Source: Streptomyces sp. S4.7
Lineage (GTDB): Bacteria > Actinomycetota > Actinomycetes > Streptomycetales > Streptomycetaceae
Length of the DNA stretch: 64,000 nucleotides
Direction: 5' to 3'
NCBI RefSeq assembly: GCF_010384365.1
Contig: NZ_CP048397.1
Location: 6,758,001 to 6,822,000 of the forward strand
Below are positions 9,494 to 18,085 of the stretch, in pieces (positions within the stretch are counted from its first letter, which is position 1; every line of letters starts with the position of its first letter). The notes beneath the pieces are model-generated. The model saw only the letters and a list, made by a program, of their open reading frames with translations. It was not told the DNA's origin and ran no database searches. Both the position numbers and the translations under genes were made by a program.

Positions 9494-10357
9494 TCAGCCC
9501 TTCCCGATGAGATCGTCCGGGAAGGCGCCGGCGCCGGCCGCGGCCATGAGGAATCCGCGTGCCAGCTCGGTCAGCCGCTCCACCCCGTCGGCGCCCAGAT
9601 GCTCGTACGGGGCGCTGTCGAGCCGGTCCGTGTGCTCCTCCAGTTCGGCGCGGAGCGCGGTCCCCGCCCCGGTCAGCTCGCCCGCCCCGTCCAGCAGCCC
9701 GCGCTCCCGCAGCCGGCCGGCCGCCGCGTCCCAGTCCGTACGGTGCCAGCCCCGGGTGCCGAGCACCCAGCGCGGCGACATGCCCTTGCCGGTCGCCGTG
9801 TGGCTGACGAGCGCTTCGACCGGGTCGAGCCCGGCGGACAGCAGCGCGGCGAGGTGGCTGTCGCCGCGGTGTTCGCGCAGCAGTGTCGCCGCGTGCCAGT
9901 AGGCCAGGTGCGGCTGCTCGGGCACCGGCAGGTCGGCGTGCGCGGCGTAGAGCGGGCGGGCGTGCCGGGTGCACGCCTCGGTGGCGCGCAGCGCGAGCCG
10001 GGCCGCCTCGGCCATCTCGTCCGACGCGACGGCCTCCTCACCGAGGACGCGCCGCAGGGTGGAGTCGACCGCGCGCAGCCGGGCGTCGAGCACGGTCTCG
10101 GGCGAGGCGACGCGCCAGACGGCGGGGACGTGCCGGGCGACGAGGTCGTAGCTGAAGTTGTAGAAGGCGGCGGCGATCACACCGGGTCCGACCGCGCCCA
10201 TCGCGGCGCCGCGCCCGGCGAAGTACGCGGCCCTCGGGTCGTCGATGCCTACTCCGGCGAGCTCCTTGTCGAGGTCCGGGGAGAAGTAGACCGTCGAGTG
10301 GAGCGGATTGACGGAGTTGTGACAGCGGCGTCCGGCGCGCGGGGCGAGAGTCGTCAT
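9494..10357 (-). CDS. Conserved actinobacterial protein, SCO6745-like
   Basis: 287 residues with no membrane segment and no recognisable catalytic motif. The N-terminal half (CHNSVNPLHSTVYFSPDLDK onward) and C-terminal half (a winged-helix-like DWDAAAGRLRERGLLDGAGEL segment) match my recollection of the SCO6745 family, which has no known biochemical role. The start is ATG 10357. A perfect TetR-type palindrome sits only 11 nt upstream, so expression is probably repressed by a TetR regulator that is not adjacent here. The HTH-like C-terminus could bind DNA, but that is inference only. Confidence 0.75.
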   Translation of the reverse strand: MTTLAPRAGRRCHNSVNPLHSTVYFSPDLDKELAGVGIDDPRAAYFAGRGAAMGAVGPGVIAAAFYNFSYDLVARHVPAVWRVASPETVLDARLRAVDSTLRRVLGEEAVASDEMAEAARLALRATEACTRHARPLYAAHADLPVPEQPHLAYWHAATLLREHRGDSHLAALLSAGLDPVEALVSHTATGKGMSPRWVLGTRGWHRTDWDAAAGRLRERGLLDGAGELTGAGTALRAELEEHTDRLDSAPYEHLGADGVERLTELARGFLMAAAGAGAFPDDLIGKG

Positions 10358-10368
10358 GCCCGGTACGT

Positions 10369-10384
10369 TACCGACTGGTCGGTA
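10369..10384. promoter_or_regulatory. TetR-type operator upstream of the SCO6745-like gene
   Basis: TACCGACTGGTCGGTA is a perfect 7-2-7 inverted repeat ending 11 nt before the start codon at 10357. Sequences of the TACCGACNNGTCGGTA kind are classical TetR-family operators. No TetR gene is next to it; the nearest in this window are at 25.8 and 50.3 kb. Confidence 0.8.
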
Positions 10385-10490
10385 CGCCGGGAACCCCGGG
10401 GCGCGAAACGGCTCCGCCGCACGACGGCCCCACGACTGAGCCCCGCGAGGGAGCCCCACGAGGGAGCCCCACGAGGGCGGAAGCCGGGGC

Positions 10491-11258
10491 TCAGTCCCGG
10501 ACCGTCCACTCGAAGCGCGGCGTCCTGCGCTCCAGGAACGCAGCCACGCCCTCCGCGCGGTCCCCGCTGCCGCGCGCCTGCTCGTCCCAGTACGCGTCCC
10601 GGTCCTCGCGGCCCGTCGCGTACTCCTTCGCCGCCGCCTGCGTCAGCTGCGAACGGGCGGCCAGCACCCGGGTGAACTCGGCGACCCGCTTGGCCAGTTG
10701 GCCCGGTGCGAGCACCTCGTCCACCAGACCGGCCCGCAGCGCCCGCCCGGTCTCGATCAACTCCCCGGAGAACAGCAGATACTTGGCGGTCGACGGGCCG
10801 ACCAGCGAGACCAGCCGCCGGGTGGACGACGAGCGGTAGACGACACCGAGCTTCGCCGGCGTGACCCCGAACCGCGCGCCCTCCTCCGCGAACCGCAGAT
10901 CGCAGGCGACGGCCAACTGGGCGCCGCCACCCACGCAGTAGCCGCGTACGGCTGCCAGCGTCGGCTTGGGGAACGCGGCCAGCGCCTCCTCGGCCCGCAC
11001 GCTGAGATCCTGTATCGCGTCACCGGGCTCGCGCAGCGTCCCGATGTCGGCGCCCGCGCTGAAGGAGTCACCGGCGCCGGTGAGCACCAGGGCCCGTACG
11101 GCGGGATCGGCCGCCATCCGGGCCAGCACATCGGGCAGCGCCCGCCACATGTCCGCCGTGAGCGCGTTGTGCTTGGCGGGATGGGTGATGGTCACGGTGG
11201 CGACCCCGTCGGCGACGGCGCTGACCAGGCGTGGCGTCGCGGTCTCGGTGCGCTCCAT
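10491..11258 (-). CDS. Enoyl-CoA hydratase/isomerase-fold protein lacking both classical Glu residues
   Basis: 255 residues of crotonase fold: oxyanion-hole segments GAGDSFSAGADIGTLRE and YCVGGGAQLAVACDLRF are clear, followed by ARFGVTPAKLG. In classical hydratases the catalytic glutamates sit in GGGxE and PE. Here those positions are Gln (GGGAQ) and Ala (PAKLG), so simple hydration is unlikely. CoA-thioester isomerase, hydrolase or lyase chemistry is possible. Start ATG 11258; a TAGCAT hexamer 8 nt before it suggests a leaderless transcript. Stands alone on the minus strand. Confidence 0.85.
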   Translation of the reverse strand: MERTETATPRLVSAVADGVATVTITHPAKHNALTADMWRALPDVLARMAADPAVRALVLTGAGDSFSAGADIGTLREPGDAIQDLSVRAEEALAAFPKPTLAAVRGYCVGGGAQLAVACDLRFAEEGARFGVTPAKLGVVYRSSSTRRLVSLVGPSTAKYLLFSGELIETGRALRAGLVDEVLAPGQLAKRVAEFTRVLAARSQLTQAAAKEYATGREDRDAYWDEQARGSGDRAEGVAAFLERRTPRFEWTVRD

Positions 11259-11490
11259 GCGCCGGATGCTATCGGGGCGCGACGACCCGTGATCCGGAAG
11301 GTCCGGAAAGAAGAGGGCGGGAAAGCGTCTTCGCCGGTCAGTCGTCAGGCACGGTCGAACGGACCTGGGCACAATTGGTCGATAGGCGCTGACTTCTGTT
11401 CAGTGAGGCTGTCGGTGCGGCCGTGTTCCCAAGACTCTGCATCCGAAGAACAGCGCGTCGGAGCGCTGCGGAACCGAGGGTGGGTGCGCG

Positions 11491-12024
11491 GTGGTGGAGA
11501 GCCCCGGGAGAGTCCCGGCCGGACCGCTTCCGTACGAGGGGGTCTGGCGGTTCACGGCCCCCTCGATCGAGATCTCCGTGCCGCAGGCGCGGCGCGCCGT
11601 ACGCGACCTGCTGGAGCGTCAGGGCGCCCCCGTGTCCGAGGACCTCGTGCAGGGGCTGCTGCTGATCGTCTCGGAGCTGGTGACCAATGCCGTACGGCAC
11701 GCGGCCCTGCTGTCGCCCGAGGTCGCGGTGGAGGTCGCCATCGCCGCCGACTGGATCCGGGTCTCCGTGGAGGACAACCACCCGTACCGGCCGAAGGCGC
11801 TGGAGCGGGACTACGGGCAGACCGGCGGGCGCGGTCTGCTGCTCGTCCGGGAGATCACCCTGGAGGCGGGCGGCACCTACGACGTCGAGCACACGGCGAG
11901 CGGCGGGAAGATCATCTGGGTGCTGCTCCCGCTGACGCCCGACGCCGCGGCGGTGCCGGCCCGTGAGGTCGGGGAAGCCCGTGAGGTCCGGGAGGGCGCT
12001 ACCAGCCCCCGGCCGACCCCGTGA
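11491..12024 (+). CDS. RsbW-like HATPase_c anti-sigma-type regulator
   Basis: 177 residues of the short histidine-kinase-like ATPase family common in Streptomyces. The N box is LLLIVSELVTNAVRHA, G1 is VEDNHPYRP and G2 is GGRGLLLV. There is no HisKA or sensor domain, so it should act as an anti-sigma or partner-switch kinase, phosphorylating an anti-anti-sigma protein or sequestering a sigma factor. GTG 11491 is the chosen start. No sigma or STAS gene is adjacent, so the partner is unknown. Its last 26 nt overlap the 3' end of the convergent idi gene. Confidence 0.85.
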   Translation: MVESPGRVPAGPLPYEGVWRFTAPSIEISVPQARRAVRDLLERQGAPVSEDLVQGLLLIVSELVTNAVRHAALLSPEVAVEVAIAADWIRVSVEDNHPYRPKALERDYGQTGGRGLLLVREITLEAGGTYDVEHTASGGKIIWVLLPLTPDAAAVPAREVGEAREVREGATSPRPTP

Positions 12025-12598
12025 GCTCCCTGACCGCCGGGCGCGCCGCGTCCAGCACGGTCATGAACCAGGCGGAGAACGGAGCCGACCGGTGCCGCTC
12101 GGCCAGCTCGTCCGGTGTGACGAACGCCGTGTCACCGATCTCCGCCGGATCCGGCCGCAGCGCCCCCTGCGCGAGCCCCACGAAGAGGTGGTTGTACTCC
12201 TGCTCGACCAGCCCGGACTCCGGGTCCGGGTGGTTGTAGCGGACCGTCCCGGCCTCGGCGAGCAGCGTGGGCGAGATGCCGAGCTCTTCGTACGTACGGC
12301 GCGCGGCGGCCGCGAAGGGCGCCTCGCCCGGATACGGGTGCCCGCAGCAGGTGTTCGACCAGACGCCGGGGGAGTGGTACTTGCCGAGCGCGCGGCGCTG
12401 GATCAGCAGCCTGCCCTGCTCGTCGAAGAGGAACACGGAGAACGCCCGGTGCAGTTGGCCCGGCGCCTGATGTGCCGCGAGCTTCTCGGCCGTGCCGATG
12501 GTGTTGCCGTCCTCGTCGACCAGCTCCAGCATGATCGATTCTTGTACGCCGTTCGGCGAGCTGCTCGCCGCAGTGACAGGTGTGGTCGGCATAGCCAT
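11999..12598 (-). CDS. idi: Isopentenyl-diphosphate delta-isomerase, type I
   Basis: 199 residues. It interconverts IPP and DMAPP, feeding polyprenyl and squalene synthesis, including the hopanoid pathway encoded 15 kb away. The Nudix-like fold shows the catalytic cysteine in WSNTCCGHPYPGE, the metal-binding histidines (HRAFSVFLFDE, KYHSPGVW) and EQEYNHLFVG with the catalytic Glu. The N-terminal 20 residues are non-conserved and MLELVDEDGN could be an alternative start. The 3' end overlaps the convergent ATPase gene by 26 nt. Confidence 0.93.
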   Translation of the reverse strand: MAMPTTPVTAASSSPNGVQESIMLELVDEDGNTIGTAEKLAAHQAPGQLHRAFSVFLFDEQGRLLIQRRALGKYHSPGVWSNTCCGHPYPGEAPFAAAARRTYEELGISPTLLAEAGTVRYNHPDPESGLVEQEYNHLFVGLAQGALRPDPAEIGDTAFVTPDELAERHRSAPFSAWFMTVLDAARPAVRELTGSAGGW

Positions 12599-12715
12599 CC
12601 TTCGCTTCGGTCCTCGGCCCTCAAGTCTGCCGTACGAGAGCGCCTTGTCCCCACTTCCGCGAAACGGGCATGTCCGCCCCCGCGATGTGCTTCGCGGGGG
12701 CGGACACGGATGCCG

Positions 12716-13492
12716 TTACCCGGCCGGTGCCCGGTCCGGCCGCAGGACGTAGCCGGTGTACCCGTACTCCGTGCCGTGCTCGCGGCGCATCGCGATCTCC
12801 GCGCGCGTCAGGGCCAGCGCCCGCGCCATGCCGGGCGCCCGCGGGTCGGCGGAGTCGGCCCGCTCGCCGAGCGGCCCGTAGTACTCGTCCCAGTCGCTCT
12901 CCGGCTGCGGATACACCTCCAGCACGGTGTACCCGGCGGCGACGGCGGCGGCCGAGTTCTCCCCGGTCGTACGCAGCGGGTACTGCTCGTCCCAGAAGGC
13001 CCGCGCCTCGGCGCTCGGCTCGGCCGCCGTCCACTCGCACTCGGTGACGACCAGCGTGCCGCCGGGTGCCAGCAGCCGCCGCCAGCGGGCCAGGCCGTTG
13101 TCGAAGCCGATGGAGTAGATCGAGCTCTCCGCCCACAGCAGGTCGAACGACCCGTCCGGGTAGGGGAGTTCGGCCATGTCCGCCGGCTCCGTGCTGATCG
13201 ATCCACCGAGCCCTCGGGCGTCGGCGGCGTGCCGCAGCTCGTCCAGGAACGGTTCGTGCAGATCGACGGCGGTCACGTGCGCGCCGGCCTCCGCGGCCAG
13301 CAGGAGCGACACCCTGCCGGGACCGCAGCCCAGGTCGAGCGCGCGCGGACGGGACGGCAGCGGCCCCGCGAAGGAGAGCAGCCGCCGGGTGGTGGCCTCG
13401 GAGCCCGGCCCCTGCCGGGGCAGACCGTGGTGCAGGGAGAAGAAGGCGTCGGCCGATCCGTCGTGCGCGTGCTGTGCGTCGTTGTCGGACAA
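12716..13492 (-). CDS. Class I SAM-dependent methyltransferase
   Basis: 258 residues. Motif I is ALDLGCGPGRVSLL, motif II region is VTAVDLHEPFLDEL, and a later LLWAESSIYSIGF and PGGTLVVTECEW give the usual Rossmann methyltransferase order. The substrate is probably a small molecule but is not identifiable. The start appears to be TTG 13492, 8 nt after AGAGGG; no ATG or GTG fits. A 22-codon leader ORF with its own ribosome site precedes it, so translation may be regulated. Confidence 0.8.
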   Translation of the reverse strand: MSDNDAQHAHDGSADAFFSLHHGLPRQGPGSEATTRRLLSFAGPLPSRPRALDLGCGPGRVSLLLAAEAGAHVTAVDLHEPFLDELRHAADARGLGGSISTEPADMAELPYPDGSFDLLWAESSIYSIGFDNGLARWRRLLAPGGTLVVTECEWTAAEPSAEARAFWDEQYPLRTTGENSAAAVAAGYTVLEVYPQPESDWDEYYGPLGERADSADPRAPGMARALALTRAEIAMRREHGTEYGYTGYVLRPDRAPAG

Positions 13493-13552
13493 CGTGAGAA
13501 CCCTCTGTGTGAAGGGGCTCCGGCCGACGCGGGACCGGTGTGGTGCGACCGG

Positions 13553-13621
13553 TCAGCCGGCAGCCCGGAAGCTGGGCAAGGACCGTGTGCCGCGCGAGGC
13601 GACCTCCATCGCGACGGTCAT
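13553..13621 (-). CDS. 22-aa leader ORF upstream of methyltransferase gene
   Basis: ATG 13621 follows AGGAG/GAGG ribosome-site sequence and encodes 22 residues starting MTVAMEVASRG and ending SFRAAG. It ends 60 nt before the TTG start of the methyltransferase gene, in the same direction. A short translated leader before a gene with a weak start codon fits attenuation or translational control, but no amino-acid run points to the signal. It could also be chance. Confidence 0.45.
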   Translation of the reverse strand: MTVAMEVASRGTRSLPSFRAAG

Positions 13622-13649
13622 CAACCTCAGCTCCTCTCACCACTCCGGG

Positions 13650-13685
13650 AGACACCGGCAGTCTCCGGCCGGGACTCTAACAGGG
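13650..13685. terminator. Hairpin after CDF gene / in leader of methyltransferase
   Basis: GGAGAC and GTCTCC arms around a TGCCGGT loop (minus strand), extendable by flanking CCGG with one bulge. It lies about 45 nt beyond the CDF stop and before the leader ORF, so it may end the CDF transcript or form part of a 5' leader. Confidence 0.4.
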
Positions 13686-13722
13686 CTCCGCGGGGCGCTC
13701 CCATCGGATTACCGCCCCGCCC

Positions 13723-14664
13723 TCAGTGGCAGAGATTCGCCTCGTGCTCGGCGTGCCCCACCGGCTCCAGCTGGAAGGTGCAGTGCTCCACGTCGAAGTG
13801 GCTGCCGAGACAGCCCTGGAGGTCGTGGAGCATCTTCTCGTGCCCGACGCTGTCCAGTACGGACTGGTCCACCACCACGTGCGCCGAGAGCACCGGCATC
13901 CCCGAGGTGATCGTCCAGGCGTGCAGGTCGTGCACGTCGGCCACCCCGGGCAGCGCCACCATGTGCGCCCTGACCTCGGCCATGTCCACGCCCTTGGGGG
14001 CCGCCTCCAGCAGCACGTTCAGCGTCTCGCGCAGCAGTTTCACCGTCCTCGGGACGATCATCAGACCGATCACCAGGGACGCGATCGGGTCGGCCGCCTG
14101 CCAGCCGGTGGTCAGGATGACCGTCGCCGAGATCAGGACGGCGACCGAGCCGAGTGTGTCGGCCAGCACCTCCAGATACGCCCCGCGCACATTGAGGCTC
14201 TCCTTCTGCCCGCGCATCAGCAGGGAGAGCGAGATCAGATTGGCGACCATGCCGACGGCCGCGAAGACGATCGTGAGCCCGCCCTTGCTGTCGGCGGGGG
14301 TGATGAAGCGCTCGACCGCCTCGAAGAGCAGGAACCCGCCGACACCCAGCAACAGCACACAGTTGGCGAGCGCGGCCAGGATCTCGGCGCGGGCGAGCCC
14401 GAACGTACGGTTGCTCGTCGACGGACGGCCGGCGAAGTGGACGGCGAGCAGTGCCAGGGCGAGACCGACCGCGTCCGTCGCCATGTGCGCGGCGTCGGCG
14501 ATCAGCGCCAGGGAGTCGGACGCGATGCCGCCGATGATCTCCATGACCATCACCGACAGAGTGATCCCCAGCGCGATCCGCAGCCGTCCCTTGTAGGCGG
14601 CCGTGGCGGTCCCCGGCGGTGGCGCGCCGCCGTGCGTGTGCCCGTGATCGTGCCCAGCCCCCAT
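13723..14664 (-). CDS. Cation diffusion facilitator, CzcD-type metal exporter
   Basis: 313 residues with a His-rich N-terminus (HDHGHTHGG), six hydrophobic segments and a cytoplasmic C-terminal domain. Metal-site residues appear in DSLALIADAAHMATDAVG (HxxxD) and YLEVLADTLGSV. The C-terminal part contains VHDLHAWTI and a HFDVEHCTFQLEP segment as in CzcD/ZitB-like zinc exporters, ending with EHEANLCH. It exports Zn2+ or similar divalent ions in exchange for protons. No metal-responsive regulator is adjacent. Confidence 0.92.
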   Translation of the reverse strand: MGAGHDHGHTHGGAPPPGTATAAYKGRLRIALGITLSVMVMEIIGGIASDSLALIADAAHMATDAVGLALALLAVHFAGRPSTSNRTFGLARAEILAALANCVLLLGVGGFLLFEAVERFITPADSKGGLTIVFAAVGMVANLISLSLLMRGQKESLNVRGAYLEVLADTLGSVAVLISATVILTTGWQAADPIASLVIGLMIVPRTVKLLRETLNVLLEAAPKGVDMAEVRAHMVALPGVADVHDLHAWTITSGMPVLSAHVVVDQSVLDSVGHEKMLHDLQGCLGSHFDVEHCTFQLEPVGHAEHEANLCH

Positions 14665-14811
14665 GCGGATGCCTCCCGGATCGTTCGAGCCGATGCGGCC
14701 AGTGAACTACGGGTGGGGGGTATGGAGCAACACGGCACTGAACACCGTTGTCATTCCCTCTGACCTGCGGGAATGGTCGCAGGTCAGCGAAGTGCCAAGA
14801 TCGTTAACGGG

Positions 14812-15795
14812 TCAGTGCGCGGTCGGCTCCGGATGGCGGAGCCGCCATCCCTCCCACGCCGATTCGACCATCTCGCGTACCCCGTGCCGCGCCGTCCAGC
14901 CCAGGTCCGCGGTGATCGAACCGACCGACGCGACGGCCTTCGCCGCGTCGCCCGGCCGGCGGGACTCGACCACCGGGGGGACCGTGTGACCGGTGACCTC
15001 GGCCACCAGATCCGCCAGCTCGCGCACCGACACGCCTTCGCCGCGCCCGATGTTGTACGTCAGGTCCCCGGGTGCATCCGGTTCGGCCAGCCGCCGGGCG
15101 ACCGCCAGATGGGCGTCGGCGAGATCCGCGACATGGATGTAGTCCCGTACGCAGGTGCCGTCCGGCGTCGGATAGTCCGCGCCGAAGATCCGCATCGGCT
15201 CACCGCGCGAGACGCGGTCGAAGAACATCGGGATGATGTTGAACACCCCGGTGTCCGCCAGATCGGGCCGCGCCGCCCCCGCCACGTTGAAGTAGCGCAG
15301 GCACGCGGTGGACAGCGAGTGGGCCCGGCCCGTGGCGCGTACCAGCCACTCGCCCGTGAGTTTCGTCTCCCCGTACGGATTGATCGGCACCGCCGGGGTC
15401 TTCTCCGTGATCAGCTCCACGTCGGGCACGCCGTACACGGCCGCCGACGACGAGAACAGGAACCGCTCAACCCCGGCGTCGACCACGGCCTCCAGCAGCA
15501 CCGTGAGGCCGTGCACGTTCTCCCGGTAGTAGGCGAGCGGCCGCTCGACCGACTCACCGACCTGCTTCTTGGCCGCGAGATGCACCACACCGGTCACCGC
15601 GTGGTCGGCCAGTGCCCGGTCCACGACCTCCCGGTCGAGCAACGAGCCGCGCACCAGGGGGATTTCGGCGGGCAGCCGGTCCGGGACTCCGGACGAGACG
15701 TCGTCGAGGACGACGACCCGCTCTCCCGCCCCGGTCATGGACAGCGCCACATGCGCCCCGATGTACCCCGCTCCACCTGTGATCAGCCAAGTCAT
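14812..15795 (-). CDS. galE: UDP-glucose 4-epimerase
   Basis: 327 residues, the usual GalE length. NAD motif TGGAGYIGAH, catalytic SSSAAVYG and YxxxK in NPYGETKLTGEW, with ACLRYFNVAGA as in GalE. It interconverts UDP-glucose and UDP-galactose. It lies divergent from the polymer/exporter locus starting at 16.1 kb and may supply an activated sugar to the GT2 glycosyltransferase there, which is inference from position. Start ATG 15795. Confidence 0.9.
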   Translation of the reverse strand: MTWLITGGAGYIGAHVALSMTGAGERVVVLDDVSSGVPDRLPAEIPLVRGSLLDREVVDRALADHAVTGVVHLAAKKQVGESVERPLAYYRENVHGLTVLLEAVVDAGVERFLFSSSAAVYGVPDVELITEKTPAVPINPYGETKLTGEWLVRATGRAHSLSTACLRYFNVAGAARPDLADTGVFNIIPMFFDRVSRGEPMRIFGADYPTPDGTCVRDYIHVADLADAHLAVARRLAEPDAPGDLTYNIGRGEGVSVRELADLVAEVTGHTVPPVVESRRPGDAAKAVASVGSITADLGWTARHGVREMVESAWEGWRLRHPEPTAH

Positions 15796-16138
15796 GCCGT
15801 CACTTTAGAGCCTGCCGCCGGGCCGCCCCGGCTGTCGTACGGTTACCGGACGTTCACCCGCCGGTCGCGGCTTCGACGGTGCAGACCGTGTGGAGTCGGA
15901 TATGTCTTACGGGACCCCCGCGGGTCCCTGACGGCCACGGTTTGTGAGGCGGGGCACCGATCGACAATGATGATCTCCCGGCGGGCCGGAATTGGCCCGG
16001 CTCGCGGCGTCCGGCGCGTGAACGGGCAGTGAACTCAGGCTTCCGTTCATCCGATAGCCTCTGCCGACGTGCCGTCGGCCCGGATTCCGGGCACAGCCGC
16101 CGCGCGTCCGCCCTGTCAGTGTCAAGGAGTGAATTCGT
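15796..16138. promoter_or_regulatory. Divergent promoter region between galE and the phosphopolymer locus
   Basis: A 343-base gap without a convincing gene. It has a short GC hairpin (ACGGGACCCCCGCGGGTCCCTG around 15910-15935) and a lower-GC stretch ending in a GATAGCCT sequence at about 16056-16063 that could be a -10 element for the rightward operon. An AAGGAG ribosome site lies at 16124-16129. No clear operator recognised. Confidence 0.4.
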
Positions 16139-18085
16139 CTGTCGACCGCCATCCTCACCGGTACGCCGGTACCCGGATCGCCGCTCGAAGGCGATCTGCG
16201 GTCGCTGGGATTCGACGTGCGCACCGCGCCCGACGCGGCCACGGCGCTGAGCCTGCTCGCCTCGGCGCCCGCCGCCGACCGCGTCGCCCTCGTCGATCAG
16301 CGTTTCGTCGGTCATCTCCACGCTCTGCGGCTGGCGTTGACCGATCCCCGCTTCCCCGCGGCGGCCGTCACCGGCGCGCTGACGGCACGCCCAGAGGCAC
16401 GCGCCGCGCTGTCCGCGGCGCTGACCACCGTGACGGACGGCACGGCCACCGGCCGTACGGACACGGCGCCCGACGCCCCCGCCGTACACACCGGAGGCGC
16501 CGGTGTCGTCACGGAGGCCGGGCAGCCCGTCACCCGCACCGCACCCGCGGTCTTCGAACTCCCGCTCGCCGACCGGGTCGCCGCCGCCATCGAGGCCGAC
16601 GGCACCCCCGTACAGCGCCCCGAACTCGGCTCGCTCGTCGCCGCCGTCCCGGACACACCCGCCGACCGTGAACAGGCGCTCGCCGCCGTCGCGGCCGTCG
16701 ACGACGAGGCCGTACGCCTGCGCTCGGCCGTCAAGGCGCGCGACGGCTTCTTCACGACCTTCTGCATCAGCCCCTACTCCCGCTACATCGCCCGCTGGTG
16801 CGCACGGCGCGGACTGACCCCCAACCAGGTCACCACCGCGTCCCTGTTCACCGCGCTGATCGCGGCGGGCTGCGCGGCCACCGGCACCCGCGGCGGCTAT
16901 GTCGCGGCCGGACTGCTGCTGCTCTTCTCCTTCGTGCTGGACTGCACCGACGGACAGCTCGCCCGCTACTCGTTGCAGTACTCGACGATGGGCGCCTGGC
17001 TGGACGCGACCTTCGACCGCGCCAAGGAGTACGCGTACTACGCCGGACTCGCGATCGGCGCGGCCCGGGGCGGCGACGACGTATGGGCACTCGCGCTCGC
17101 CGCGATGGTGCTCCAGACCGTGCGGCACGTCGTCGACTTCTCCTTCAACGAGGCGAACCACGACTCCACCGCCGCGACCGGTGCCTCCGCCGGGGGCAAG
17201 GAGGGCACGGCCGTCGTCGGCACCCCCACCACCGCCCTCTCCAGCAGGCTCGACAGCGTCGGCTGGACCGTCTGGGTACGCAGGATGATCGTCCTGCCGA
17301 TCGGCGAGCGCTGGGCGATGATCGCCGTCCTCACCGCCGTGACCACCCCCAGGATCGTCTTCTACGCGCTCCTCGCCGGCTGCGCCTTCGCCGCCTGCTA
17401 CACCACCGCCGGCCGCGTCCTGCGCTCGGTCACCCGCAGGGCCGTCCGCACCGACCGGGCCGCGCAGGCGCTCGCCGACCTCGCCGACACGGGACCGCTC
17501 GCCGAACTGGTCGCCCGCGTGACGCGGCGCCCGGCCCGCGCGCTGCCCGGCGTACTGCCTCTCCTGATCGCCGTCGCGGGCGGCGCCGCCGCCGTCTCCA
17601 TGGCCGCCTTCGGCCCGCTCGACAGCCCCGTGGTCGTCCTCGGCGCCCTGGTGTACGTCGTCACCTCGGGCATCGCCGTCGCCCGCCGCATGGGCGGCCC
17701 GCTCGACTGGCTCGTCCCGCCGGTCTTCCGGGCCACCGAGTACAGCACCGTTCTGATCTTCGCCGCCCGCGCCGACCTCCCCGGCGCCCTGCCCGCAGCG
17801 TTCGGGCTGGGCGCGGCGGTCGCCTACCATCACTACGACACGGTGTACCGCATCCGTGGCGGCGCCGGAGCCCCGCCCCGCGGGCTGGTCCGGGCACTCG
17901 GCGGACACGAGGGCCGAACGCTGCTCGTCGCCGTGATCGCCGCCTTCCCCACGGCCGAATCCGACCTTCCGCCGGCTCTGACGCTGCTCGCCGTCGTCGT
18001 CGCCGTGATCGCGCTCACGGAGTCCATCCGGTTCTGGGTTTCCTCCGGAGCCCCCGCCGTACACGACGAAGGAGAAACCGCATGA
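16139..18085 (+). CDS. DUF5941-type CDP-alcohol phosphotransferase membrane protein
   Basis: About 648 residues. An N-terminal soluble domain (1-195) precedes a linker (KARDGFFTTFCISPYSRY) and a CDP-alcohol phosphotransferase domain. The full motif is present: D268-x2-D271-G-x2-A275-R-x8-G285-x3-D289-x3-D293. Several further membrane segments fill the C-terminus. The layout resembles hyperthermophile inositol-phosphate synthases in which a cytidylyltransferase-like region is fused to the transferase, but no GxGxR nucleotide motif is visible here. The AAGGAG site (16124-16129) and an in-frame stop at 16130 leave CTG 16139 (reading LSTAILTG) as the best start; GTG 16217 would cut conserved-looking sequence. 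It overlaps the next gene by ATGA. Confidence 0.75.
   Translation: MSTAILTGTPVPGSPLEGDLRSLGFDVRTAPDAATALSLLASAPAADRVALVDQRFVGHLHALRLALTDPRFPAAAVTGALTARPEARAALSAALTTVTDGTATGRTDTAPDAPAVHTGGAGVVTEAGQPVTRTAPAVFELPLADRVAAAIEADGTPVQRPELGSLVAAVPDTPADREQALAAVAAVDDEAVRLRSAVKARDGFFTTFCISPYSRYIARWCARRGLTPNQVTTASLFTALIAAGCAATGTRGGYVAAGLLLLFSFVLDCTDGQLARYSLQYSTMGAWLDATFDRAKEYAYYAGLAIGAARGGDDVWALALAAMVLQTVRHVVDFSFNEANHDSTAATGASAGGKEGTAVVGTPTTALSSRLDSVGWTVWVRRMIVLPIGERWAMIAVLTAVTTPRIVFYALLAGCAFAACYTTAGRVLRSVTRRAVRTDRAAQALADLADTGPLAELVARVTRRPARALPGVLPLLIAVAGGAAAVSMAAFGPLDSPVVVLGALVYVVTSGIAVARRMGGPLDWLVPPVFRATEYSTVLIFAARADLPGALPAAFGLGAAVAYHHYDTVYRIRGGAGAPPRGLVRALGGHEGRTLLVAVIAAFPTAESDLPPALTLLAVVVAVIALTESIRFWVSSGAPAVHDEGETA

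Noticed and set aside
9165..9974. N-terminal extension of the tex frame
   Set aside because: It runs antisense through non-coding and other gene sequence; GTG 9164 with GGGGAG gives the normal Tex length.
11963..14596. 877-codon plus-strand frame across idi, methyltransferase and CDF genes
   Set aside because: Shadow frame; the minus-strand genes have full family motifs.
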